Source: Melampsora larici-populina 98AG31 (lineage: Eukaryota; Basidiomycota; Pucciniomycetes; Pucciniales; Melampsoraceae). Taken from it: a DNA stretch of 64,000 nucleotides. The notes under the pieces were generated by a model. That model was not told where the DNA came from. It saw only the letters and a list, made by a program, of their open reading frames with translations, and made no database searches. Both the position numbers and the translations under genes were made by a program. Each line of letters opens with the position of its first letter. The first letter of the stretch is position 1. The DNA is taken from positions 671,447 through 735,446 of the forward strand of contig NW_006768801.1 of NCBI RefSeq assembly GCF_000204055.1. Direction: 5' to 3'. Shown here one piece after another: positions 1-9,167 of this stretch.

Positions 1-1374
1 ATAATCGACACAAGGTATATTTTTCTTACCTGGGACTTTCACAAAGAAAATTGGGGCAGCAGCGGGGGACTTAGAAGGCCGAATGAAGCCTTTACTTAAC
101 TGATCATTAAGATAGGTCTTCAGCTCGATCTGTTCATTGGGCGCAAGGTTATACAACCCTCCAAATGGAGGTTCACAACCCGGTTTAAGATCAATTGCAA
201 TATCAAACAATCTATGGGGAGGTAATACAGATTCCTGCGGAGAGAAAACATGTAAGTACTTTTCGCAACTCTTTGGAAGATTAGAAAAAAGGGACTTGTC
301 CGGGGGAGGAAGAAAAGAATTTGAAGAAATTGGATCCGGGATGATTGCTGTGGTATCTAAAGGGGAAGAAAAGGAAATGATTGAAGGCTTAGGCTCACAA
401 GAGACTAAAGATACATCGACCACTTCATCTTCCACCAAACATGCCGACACAACACTCCCTCCAATCTCCAGCCATCTACCCTTCTTGCTCATCAACAAAG
501 TAACCTCATTCTCCATCATCCAAGGTAAACCTAAAATTACGTCGTGACCATTCCCTAACTTTGTCACACCTAATTTAGCCTTGAATTTTGAGTTGACCCC
601 ATCCACATCTACTACATCCATCACCCCACACCACTCCTTTGTCACACTCGTACTTGAAGCACCATCAAAACCCGAAACTCTCTGTGGAACAAATTTTTTA
701 TTAAGATTCAAACCATGTAAATCAGCGAAACCCAGATCTATAAAACTGTCACTAGCACCAGTATCCACGAGTGCCATAATTGAAATGGGAAGATTATCAG
801 AGACAATACGTAATGGAATTAGAAACCGACGTGGGTTATCCAAATCCGCCTGAACTCGAATCGCATCTACTCGAACCTCTTGTACTGTGGGCTGGTACGA
901 ATGAGGAGCAACTGAGGGATAACTTGGAGTTGATAGGTTCTCCCAGAATGATTCGACAAATCGAGAAGTTTCGTCGATTGTCGCAGTTGGAAGGGCGGTA
1001 TAAGCGGCATATTCTGCATCGTCTAAATCAATAGCTGAAATTTGAGTCGGTTGTTCGGGGGCTGGATTGACAGATGACCGTAAAAGCTTCAACTTATCTT
1101 CCATGCGAGCAGGTGGATTAGGACAAGATCTTCTCCCTTGCAAACCTCTGAGCCTCTTGTGTTCATCGTCGTAAACCTTCAAACAATCATAACATAACCT
1201 CTCAGTGTTGCAGATTTGACGAATAGCTGGAAAAGGGTTAGAGCCATCCCGTTGAAGAGATACTTCGTTAACATCGATGTCCATGGGAACCGGACCATTA
1301 ACGTTGCGATTCGACGAAGCTTGGTGTTGAACTTGATGATGAGCCGGTCTTGTTAAGGGATGAGGATTAGGATG
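1..1374 (-). pseudogene. pol region: zinc-knuckle-like segment, retropepsin and start of reverse transcriptase (partial)
   Basis: The gag frame stays open from 1374 to the window edge after a single TGA at 1377-1375. It encodes a Cys-containing segment resembling a nucleocapsid finger (CxxC then H) and a retropepsin site with the residues ALVDTGASDSFID near 790-750. Then comes the conserved entry into the Ty3 reverse transcriptase: PPHR, an acidic FDIAIDL stretch, KGFIRPSKSPAAAP and FFVKV near 150-20. The protease would mature Gag-Pol and the RT would copy the element RNA. Only the first part of RT is present. The frame suggests a single Gag-Pol fusion interrupted by one mutation rather than a programmed frameshift. 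Confidence 0.85.
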
Positions 1375-2798
1375 TCAATAAACTTCACCTGGGACTTTTA
1401 AATGCGGATGGCTCTGAGCTACTTTGGAACGTAGATCTAAGATATCAGCCGCTTCTACCGCCATAGCTTGTTTTCGTGATAAGTCTGTTTCATTAACCCA
1501 ACCCGCCACTCTTGCTGCTTCCATCTGAATACTCGGGTGAAGGCCTTCAACATATAATAAAATCTTGTCTTCCGGAGTTTTCTTGACATGAGGTGACAAC
1601 ATTTCGAATTTTGAATTATAGTCGATGATCGACATTTTACCCTGTTTGCAGGCTTCTAACTCTTCACGACAAGTCTTGTCAGCATGCTTATCACCAAACT
1701 TATAAATCAGTTCATCCAAGAAATTGTCAAGATTCAATAATTCTGGTAGATCATAAGGTAAGGCTTTGAGATTACCATACGGATTTAAGAAACCTTGACG
1801 AAACGCATTCTTCTGTAATAAACCCATAAACCAAATTTGCGTGCTTGACAAATTCAATGAATTTATTGAGTTAAAATGTCGAGCAATCCAATTGATCTTG
1901 GCTTTGTCGTCCTTCCACACAATCTGATCCAATTCATCATGGATTTCCACCAAAAACTGCTGCAAACCTTTAGCGTCTCCATAATAGCAAAGATTATCAC
2001 AAATCTTGGGCGCCCTGGCATCCGTCACCAATTCTACAGTAGGAGCTCTGGAAACAGGCCTTGCTGTAGGAGTTGAACGCTGTTGTTGAGCTGGTTGTGG
2101 TTGTTGATGATAATGACCGAATTTGGGTTGCATCTGAGGCGGAGCAGCAAAATCTGGGTTCTGAGGAAATTGAAATTGTGGAGGAGGAGGTTGAAACTGA
2201 GGGGTGGTTTGTTGAGGGGCTACAAAAGGGGGTGCTTGTGGATACGGATTAAACTGAGGAACCACATGCGGAGGTGCCGACGCATTTTGGGCGTGCTGCT
2301 GATTCTGAGCGAATTGAGGGTTTGGATGTGGTACGAAATGAGGGGGTGGCACTGCAAATTGAGGGACGTGCAGGACCAAATATCGTGGTGGAGCAAAAGG
2401 TGGAAGATCAGATGGTGGTCCACCGGGCCAGACTGGACCAGGGTAGGTGTAGTTTGGCATTTGTGCTCCATAACCATACTGTCGTTGATATCTTTGCGCT
2501 AATAAACGCCAACCTGGCTCATTTTGGGCTGCTGGATGGGGGCCGCGAGGTACCTGCTGTCCTGGTTGATTCAAATTCCTTCGATTAGTAGCGAAATCCA
2601 AATTACTCAAACCTTGAGCTAGTCGAGAGACAGGAGATTGAGAATGTGGAAAACGGGTGTTGCGATAATTTGGGGGGAATCAATTCTGATAGCATGAGGA
2701 TCCGAGAGCTCACTGCTAGTTCCTTGATGAGGAGGCATGTCTCTTCCAAAGACTGAAGAAACCGTTGGGCTTTCAGGTCCTTCTCTCCAAGGATTCAT
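1375..2798 (-). pseudogene. gag polyprotein of the Ty3-type element, with one frameshift
   Basis: Gag forms the particle that packages the element RNA. The frame 2610-1375 encodes about 410 residues: a Pro/Gln-rich N-terminal half, then a capsid-like helical domain with the retrotransposon-gag signature (FLDELIYKFGD, YNSKFEMLSPH, YVEGLHPSIQ). The likely true start is the ATG at 2798, whose frame runs to a run of six C (G on the plus strand, 2672-2677). One extra C there would join it to the downstream gag frame, which is open upstream to this point. The frame ends at TGA 1377-1375, in a context where TAT CGA would restore Arg. The start overlaps the stop of an upstream ORF. Confidence 0.8.
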
Positions 2799-3205
2799 AC
2801 TTGAGGGAATGATTCTAGATCTGATAATGAGTCCGAATCGATTGAGTCTGAATCCAGAGAGGTCGGAGGCGTGATAATGGGATCTGAGTAATAAAGACGG
2901 CGGTCCAGATACAGTTCTTTGTAAACCTCTAAATCCAAATAATAGGCCAATGACTGTTGGAAGAGAGCTTGAGAGGTTATCGGTGAATTTGCTGTTGGAA
3001 GTGAAAATGGATTTTCGTCTGGGTTCTCGAAGAAAGGAAGCTGACGAAAACTTGCCAGTAACTGGATCGGATCTTCAATTGGAGGCTGAAAAAAAGGTAA
3101 ATCGATGAAAGAATGTAATAAATCTTCCGTCGAATAGTGAGCAGGATGTATATATAGGTAAACGAAGGCGTGAGAAAATGAAAGATGTGAAAAAACGCTA
3201 AACAT
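2795..3205 (-). CDS. leader ORF upstream of gag in the retrotransposon, 136 codons
   Basis: This open frame lies between the LTR and gag. It encodes a protein with a hydrophobic N-terminus, an acidic middle and a Ser/Asp-rich tail. Its TGA stop (2797-2795) overlaps the proposed gag ATG (2798-2796) in an ATGA arrangement. I recognise no domain. It could be a real leader protein, or the former N-terminus of Gag in another frame. Frame length and the tight junction favour translation, but there is no independent support. Confidence 0.4.
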   Translation of the reverse strand: MFSVFSHLSFSHAFVYLYIHPAHYSTEDLLHSFIDLPFFQPPIEDPIQLLASFRQLPFFENPDENPFSLPTANSPITSQALFQQSLAYYLDLEVYKELYLDRRLYYSDPIITPPTSLDSDSIDSDSLSDLESFPQV

Positions 3206-3416
3206 AAACTAAAAAAAGGAAAGCAATGAGAATTTAAACGAAAAATAATTATTAAAGTTTTCTAAACAAAAAATGATCTAAGTGATCTGGCGAAAAGTAA
3301 GAGTCAAAAAAGAGAAAAAACGAGAACAAAATATTAGGATCTAAGTGATCAATTCAAAAGAAAAATTTTTAAAAAAAATTTATCGATAACGTTTAAATAA
3401 CGCTCAGTAAAAAAAG

Positions 3417-3426
3417 ATCGGAATAA
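3417..3426 (-). other. candidate self-priming primer-binding site
   Basis: Three bases inside the LTR edge, the minus-strand sequence TTATTCCGAT (3426-3417) is exactly complementary to ATCGGAATAA within the LTR (3577-3568), about 40 bases downstream of a TATA-like run. This is the layout of Tf1/sushi-type elements, in which the 5' end of the mRNA folds back to prime reverse transcription. No tRNA-like TGG start is seen at this site. Confidence 0.55.
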
Positions 3427-3429
3427 AAA

Positions 3430-3687
3430 TGTAATGCTCTGGGATGTAGTAAAACTTAGACACTCAGATCGGAGCAGTCTTTCGGTACGGCACGAAGCAA
3501 TTCTTATAAGGGAACGGTTTTGTCTCAGAACGGAGACGTCGAACGAAGAGAAAGGTAAGATAAATGATTATTCCGATAAGAAAAAGAGCAAACAAAGTTG
3601 TAGAAAACATATAAAGTATATATATGAGAAATGAAAACCTAAAATTGAATAAACAACCATTATTCGCGTTCCTTGTTCCTGATTACA
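3430..3687 (-). repeat. 5' long terminal repeat, 258 bp
   Basis: The segment begins TGTAAT and ends ATTACA when read on either strand, obeying the TG...CA rule with 6-bp inverted ends. On the minus strand it carries a TATA-like run (about 3626-3609) and a predicted transcript start near 3577. It lies directly upstream of the leader ORF and gag. The partner LTR is outside the window, so identity between LTRs cannot be used for dating. Confidence 0.7.
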
Positions 3688-3746
3688 AATCTTATACATA
3701 CGTCGTGTTCTTTCAACTTAGCTATTAAAATATTAGCCCTATTCTT

Positions 3747-4097
3747 TTAACAGTTGTGAAACAGACTACCACGCTGCGGATGGTTCATGACATCTAGACA
3801 TTGTAAACGCTTGCGATAAATTCGGCAGGAATTCTTCAACCTCCTTGGCTTCTCCTTGTAGCCTGTCACCCCTTCTAGATTGTGAGGAAATGCGATTCCA
3901 ACACCAAGTGATTTTGACCGGTCCAGCACACATAACCCGCATGCTGAGTATGACCCAGAACCACAATAACTCAACAGTTCAAATTTGTCAAATTGATCAG
4001 GTAGAGTGGTGCTAAAAGTGGCACAAGTGTGTGTACAAGGCTTATAAGAAGCTTTGCTGAATTTATTGCAGGCTTTTACAACATTTACAGCCCTCAA
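3747..4097 (-). CDS. possible fragment of a cysteine-rich protein (uncertain)
   Basis: An open frame of up to 116 codons with nine cysteines, including a YCGSG...ACGLC cluster, lies between the LTR and a palindromic repeat. No signal peptide or intron-defined upstream exon is visible; the 5' side is interrupted by repeats at 4102-4211. It may be the remains of a cysteine-rich rust secreted protein or a chance frame. I assign no function. Confidence 0.22.
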   Translation of the reverse strand: MRAVNVVKACNKFSKASYKPCTHTCATFSTTLPDQFDKFELLSYCGSGSYSACGLCVLDRSKSLGVGIAFPHNLEGVTGYKEKPRRLKNSCRIYRKRLQCLDVMNHPQRGSLFHNC

Positions 4098-4101
4098 AAA
4101 A

Positions 4102-4211
4102 GGATTTCAAGCAAAATTGCTTGAAAATCCTGCTGGTCTCAGGCTAAAGTCCGGGTATAAGCCCTAAGCCTCTCTTCGAGAGCGGACGTGGCCGCGTCGG
4201 AAGAGGGGCTT
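4102..4211. repeat. short hairpin and GC-rich palindromic repeat
   Basis: Bases 4102-4132 form an inverted repeat (AGGATTTCAAGCAA paired with TTGCTTGAAAATCCT, one-base bulge). Bases 4166-4211 are an imperfect palindrome running from AAGCCTCTCTTCG to CGGAAGAGGGGCTT. Related palindromes form both ends of the nested transposon at 48195-49488, so this is probably a transposon end or relic. Confidence 0.55.
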
Positions 4212-4372
4212 CGTTCAGGTTAGATATGATATGATGATTGTATTTTCATGTTGAACAGCCTGTCACCATTGTTTTCACGTCTTGTTTGTTACTTTAATTT
4301 CACAGCAGTTCCTCTTTCATGTTGGTGCTTTTTATCTTTCATGCAAATGGACGGCCTGGCGCGGTCGATTAG

Positions 4373-4552
4373 TCGTTTTTTCCATATGACGACCCGCAGC
4401 AAGACCCGGAGCAAGCGCGAGAGCCACTCGAAGCAATCTCATTACAAAAACCGCAGCAGAACATTGGGTCCTTATCCGCTGTTCAACCACCGAGAAATAA
4501 TTTTCAAGCTCAGTTTGAAAGATCGGTCTCAAACCTGATTGGCGAAGACTGA
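4373..4552 (+). CDS. possible terminal coding exon, Gln/Pro-rich (uncertain)
   Basis: After an ATTAG that could act as a splice acceptor, a frame of about 59 codons ends at TGA 4550-4552. It encodes a Gln/Pro/Glu-rich stretch (DPQQDPEQAREPLEAISL). CpG content here is higher than in neighbouring repeats, as in genes elsewhere in the window. No upstream exon could be assigned and the family is unknown. Confidence 0.2.
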   Translation, partial: SFFPYDDPQQDPEQAREPLEAISLQKPQQNIGSLSAVQPPRNNFQAQFERSVSNLIGED

Positions 4553-4590
4553 GTCAAGTTGGCACCCGTTTCTCGTCACCAAAGAAAATT

Positions 4591-4627
4591 GGTTTGTCAA
4601 CCGGTACTGAGAACCGGTTGACAAACC
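4591..4627. repeat. perfect 15-bp hairpin
   Basis: GGTTTGTCAACCGGT (4591-4605) and its exact reverse complement (4613-4627) are separated by 7 bases. It lies about 660 bp upstream of the secreted-protein gene at 5290. It could be a regulator-binding palindrome or a miniature-element remnant. Between 4553 and 5289 nothing else was recognised. Confidence 0.5.
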
Positions 4628-5289
4628 GATTTTAAGGGTTCGTGGTGTACACAGTGCAAGGAAGTCAGTACACAGAAACAACCTCTTCAGTTATAGGACC
4701 AAAGCTGTGACGCTTCCAGAGATTAAGATCTCAATGCCTTGAAAACTTAACTGCTGAGCTATGCAAGATAATCTGTTTACCGCAGGCACAAATGTCTTAT
4801 TCTTCAGAGATCGGTCTCAGTATCTGTTTCGATGCTGATCAGAGAAGTATCTGTCACTCGTAGAATGAGAGTTTTGGAAATCAAGTTCAATGACTGAGTT
4901 CCATTCAATTACAAGGACACATCAAGCTGGTATAATCTTTTCTCCACGCAGGAAAGATATCAACTGAGTCTGAGACTTGTTGCGATCTAGAAATGTTCCT
5001 TTCTCAATGTATAGATATAGCTGAGATATTATCAGTTTCTTGTCATCTTGGCTCACCGGTGTTTTGATTTGTAGTACATATTTTGCCTCTTGCTCTATCG
5101 CTCAGCTCTTCCACTACACAATTTTGATTGATTTCTACATCCTTAATACAATCAAGGGAGAAGCGTGAAATACCACTGCGTTTAGTCACCAAGATTCAAG
5201 AATAGTTTTTGAGCACCACTTCTCGACTTGCACTCGAGCCTTTCAGAGATATTATCAATTTGGTGAAACAGGGCTTCGTTCTTCGAAAA

Positions 5290-5953
5290 ATGATGTCTAT
5301 TAAGAAGGCAATTGTTCTTCTCTCTTTCATCTTGAAGGGCTTCAATGCTGGACTGGTCTCTAGCTTAGCTTCCGATTGCGCAAAGTATGTCGACAACCCC
5401 CATGGTGTCGAATTTGAAAATGGCATCACAAACAGAGAAGAAGGCTCCCTTCCAAAAGCAGTAAGTTTCCTTTTCGAGAAGACAGAGAATATATTTATAT
5501 CAACATACCGGGCTAAAACACCAACTGAATGGGCGCCTATATACACACAGACCAAGAAATCAAGTGGGCCACGTCTTGAACTGAAACTCGATCTATCTTC
5601 CGTCAAGCGGGACGGGGAAACGGCAATACCCAAGTCTTGCCTGAAGAAAAAGGGAGAAAACAAACTATATGCCCAAGGTATGTTTGTGTGAATTGAGATC
5701 AATTGAGCTTTTCCTTTTTGTGAACATCTCAGTAGTCACTGACTTTTTTCCCTGATGATGGGCTTCCTGGTCCAAAGTTGGAAAAAGATATAAAAAGGTC
5801 ACCTTTTCTGACCCTGAGACAGAAGAATTCATCTTTTATGGGGAACCAAAAATCAAAAGCCCAAATTTCTTAAGGAGACTCAGATTGATCAAGTCACTAT
5901 CCTTTCCACAAATCACAAAGGTCAAAAAAAGTCCCGAGCAAGAGGTTCACTAG
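5290..5953 (+). CDS. small secreted protein, 157 aa, three exons, candidate effector
   Basis: Model: exons 5290-5460, 5551-5677 and 5778-5953, with donors GTAAGT and GTATGT, acceptors CACAG and CAAAG, and phases 0 and 1. The start is MMSIKKAIVLLSFILKGFNA, a typical signal peptide (residues about 1-20; a second ATG at 5293 is equally good). The mature part is short, highly charged and Lys-rich, with only two cysteines and no domain I recognise. A spliced, secreted, orphan protein of this size fits the rust candidate-effector class, but function is unknown. Nothing was recognised in 5954-7236 apart from AT-rich, CpG-poor DNA. Confidence 0.6.
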
Positions 5954-7236
5954 ATTGGTAGACTATATCTCCTATGCTGAAAATTTAAATTGTTCCTTTC
6001 TGAATGCTTTCTAAAAAGAGATTGTGTAATATTTCCTCTTTGATTCATAAATATAAATAGATACAAGTTTGTCTTCAGAAAAAAATGTTTGTTTATAAAG
6101 TTACAGTACATATGTGACTTGGTGGTTTTTATGTGTCAAGTTATGCCAATTCCCCTCAATCAATCCTTGCGCTGTTGCAGGCAATGGTTTTTAAAATTCT
6201 TGCCACTTGTAGCTGTACTGAGACTGGAATTTGAAATAGTGCAATTCCTGATTGCACTGATGCGACCTTTTCAATGTTGACTCAATTCACCTAAGGATGT
6301 ATCTATATGGATCCAGCTCACCTCCTTTTCTTGATCTGATTGGTCTCTACATTACGAGATTATCTCCAATGGGTGCAACTTTGAGGGATTGGGATTTTCT
6401 CTTGGAGATCAAGATTCATCAATGACTATGACATACAACAATGGAGGAACCAGTATATCTATAAGCATATTCACATATGATGATAATGAAACCTGATCAT
6501 AACAATATTACATTGTTATTTTGTCTTTCCAAATGTAAACTGACTTTTTGGATGGTACAAAGAATCCAAGAATTTTGTGGAAGTATATACAAGAAGTACT
6601 ATAAAGCTTGATTGCATTTTTTTCATTTTATCTGTTTGTATCTTAACTTAGTTTTTGATTCACATGGTATCCAAAATTGATGTTAAGGTATATGCAAGAA
6701 CAAGATTGTGAACATTTTATGAGTTGTTCCAAGAAGCTGGAGTGCCTGTGCAGCTAATCACCACTCCAGCTGAGGATTCTCAGAAAAATCAGATTTGTGA
6801 GGGTGGAAGAGGATCATTATGTAGCAGTCCGGATGATTCAACAATTTTGAACCCTGTGAGTTTAAGCTACATGGAAACCTATTCTTTTCAAAGGGTTTGG
6901 TAATCTTTTCTAGAAGTAAGGCAAGCGTGTGGTGATTACCACCCTTTGCAATTATCGGGCGTCTATTTTTTAGAATTCCCTTTTTAAGTGTACATGGTAT
7001 AGATGTACGAGCTTATGAAGAAGACAAACAGTTCTCAGTAAAGGCAATGAAAACACGAGTGTTATGAGTAAAGCAATGTACCTATTGGTACGAGAAAGAC
7101 TGATCAGAATGAGTGAGAAAAGGGGAAAGGTGAAGAGAGGAGAACAATCATTCTTATATAGTCTAAGGATCTCGAGAAACCAAGGTACAAGGAGATAGAT
7201 CATAAAAGACGAATAAGTGAGAGAATTTTGATTATC

Positions 7237-8365
7237 TTAATATATAAATCGATTAATCCTTGATACGATGTAATCACTCCATTCGGAAAGTGGTGAAACT
7301 GTGGGCGAATCCATCATTGCGAAGACTGTAGCCTCAAAACTGATTCGTGTCCATGGTTTATCCTTGTCTTTTTGCAATTCAAAAGATGCATGTGGAACAT
7401 TGATTCCATGTCCATCTGGGGCTGCACTATCATGTTGCATGAAGACATACACTTCATCAGTTCTCTGCTGGTCTAGGTAGAACCACCGTTGACCTTCTCT
7501 ATACCGCCATGCCTGAGCTGTACTTGTGCCGCCGTTTGGTATGAGATTAGATTTCCAAGCATCTTCTTTTACAAGTGAATCCCATTGGCAAATCCCAAGA
7601 TGATTGTCTTGAACGGTATGGATTGGCCTCCAGACATTCACGATTGCAATCTTCTTTCCTTCCTTAATATACCTTCCAAATTTAACCTTGTCTGAATCCT
7701 TCGACCTCAAAAATTTATCTCGCACTATGCCTTTGATATATGTGGCCCCTTCTGGTGACATATCAGAGTGAATCACTGGAATTGATTTTGCCGAGTCTGG
7801 TGAAGTGAGGTCTCTGAAACCACCTGAATGAACGTATGCCGATTTTGCCCCCGTCCTGATGATTTAAAATCAATGAGCCCCGTTAAGTAATGTTCGATGA
7901 CAATGTTATTGGGAAATCTCCTTACAACTCTAAGACAAGTTTAACAGAATCCTCTGCCAAGGCCACTTTGTGTTCATTAGACATTTCTACCATATTTTCG
8001 ATTCCTGTAATATGCCTTTTGGAAACGTAGGTAAATCCGTCTGTTTTCAGATCCGGTATCATGTCTATAGTTCGAAGGTCTTGAAGAGGAACGTGTTGAA
8101 CTTTGTTGTAATCAGGTTTCAACTCATTTTTTGCTTTATCCACTACAAAACAGTAAGTGTCGGCCAAGACTGTTCCAGGACCTAGTGACCGTTCAATCCA
8201 ATTCAAACTTATAAGATTGGTATCGAATCTTCATCCGATTCTAAAATTTTGCAAAATAAATGAACACGAACTTTTTAATTCTCGTTTTGATGTACTTCTG
8301 CAGTTGATGAAAGAATGATAAAAGAGAACGACGAGGACCAATATCCGAAAAGAAGATGAATACAT
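7237..8365 (-). CDS. secreted AsaB/GA4-desaturase-like oxygenase, copy A (322 aa)
   Basis: Exons on the minus strand: 8365-8272, 8181-7926, 7855-7237. Exon 1 is a 31-codon signal-peptide exon (MYSSSFRILVLVVLF... to KREL). Exon 2 carries the conserved VPLQDLRTI...PDLKTDGFTYV block. Exon 3 carries the catalytic core. Residues expected for an Fe(II)/2-oxoglutarate enzyme are present: H146-x-D148, H272 in the NVPHASF block, and R287-x-S289. Other family blocks are NVWRPIHTVQDNHLGICQWDS, split here as NVWRP and DNHLGIC, and YVFMQHDS. The AsaB/CmcJ family hydroxylates or desaturates small molecules and is normally intracellular; the signal peptide is the odd part. The substrate is unknown. An earlier in-frame ATG at 8437 would bury the signal peptide, so 8365 was chosen. 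It is the only copy on the minus strand. Confidence 0.8.
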
Positions 8366-9167
8366 TTTGATGGTTGTTTTCGTTGAAGAAATTGCTGGAT
8401 GATGAAGCGAGATGGAGTAGGAAGAATTGGACACCAATTATCTGATAGTATCACCACGAGGATAACCATTTAAAAGTATGAAGTGAGACACCTTACACTT
8501 CAGACCAGCTCATAATTCATGACACATCAGTCTTTGATCGGCTATTATATTCTGAAAGCCGCTATGATAGAACGTTTGGGGCTTTTGGATTCGTAGCTAG
8601 GAGTGAAGTGTCTCAGGTTCCCAGCATCGTTTTATTTATTCCTGGAGCATATCTTGAAGGCAAGTGGAGTTATGGTTGGTCCTCTCACCCCTCAAGGGCT
8701 GACGATCCTGATTGACTAAAAACCAGCTAAACCCTGCTTGAACCGTGTTGTAGAGATCTCTTCCACACAAGCTATGAACTTGTGTTATCACCACGCGATG
8801 CTGGTCATCCAGGCGAACCCCCATAAACCTGAAATCCATTCATAAACACATTCATCTTCTTCTTTACATTCAGATCAACTAAATCATAACCTCATCAACC
8901 TGCAATAAAAAAACAAAAAAAAAACAATGCATACGTGTATAATTTAGCAGTAAACAAAACAAAAATCAAAACAAAAATCAAAAAAAAATCATAAACAAGA
9001 GTACATACATCTTCTTGTTTTCATCTGAGAAACAAGAGTTCAAAACCAAAAAAAACAATTCAATTCAATTCAAACCTTCAATCAAATCTTCTATATATAT
9101 GTTCAAAAAAGACTCCATTTCTGTTTTCCAATTCTTGAGAATTTTTTTGAAGAACAATCATTTCATT
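8366..9167. other. intergenic, no gene recognised
   Basis: This is the 5' flank of oxygenase copy A and the 3' flank of CHO2. Bases 8401-8450 (minus strand) share ATTGGTGTC, CCTACTC and TCTCGCTTCAT with the region upstream of copy D. A 67-codon minus frame at 8636-8839 has no recognisable features. The AT-rich tract 8890-9110 is probably untranslated. Confidence 0.5.

Larger units (their letters stand above)
1..3687 (-). mobile_element. Ty3/gypsy-type LTR retrotransposon, truncated by the left window edge
   Basis: Reading the minus strand from 3687 down, the order is LTR (3687-3430), a leader with a small ORF (3205-2795), gag (2798-1375), aspartic protease (about 800-540) and the start of reverse transcriptase (about 130-1). 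This is the gag-protease-RT order of Ty3/gypsy elements. The remaining pol domains and the 3' LTR lie outside the window, so element length and target duplication cannot be checked. The coding frame is damaged by one frameshift and one stop codon but is otherwise open, so the copy is fairly young. Confidence 0.9.
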
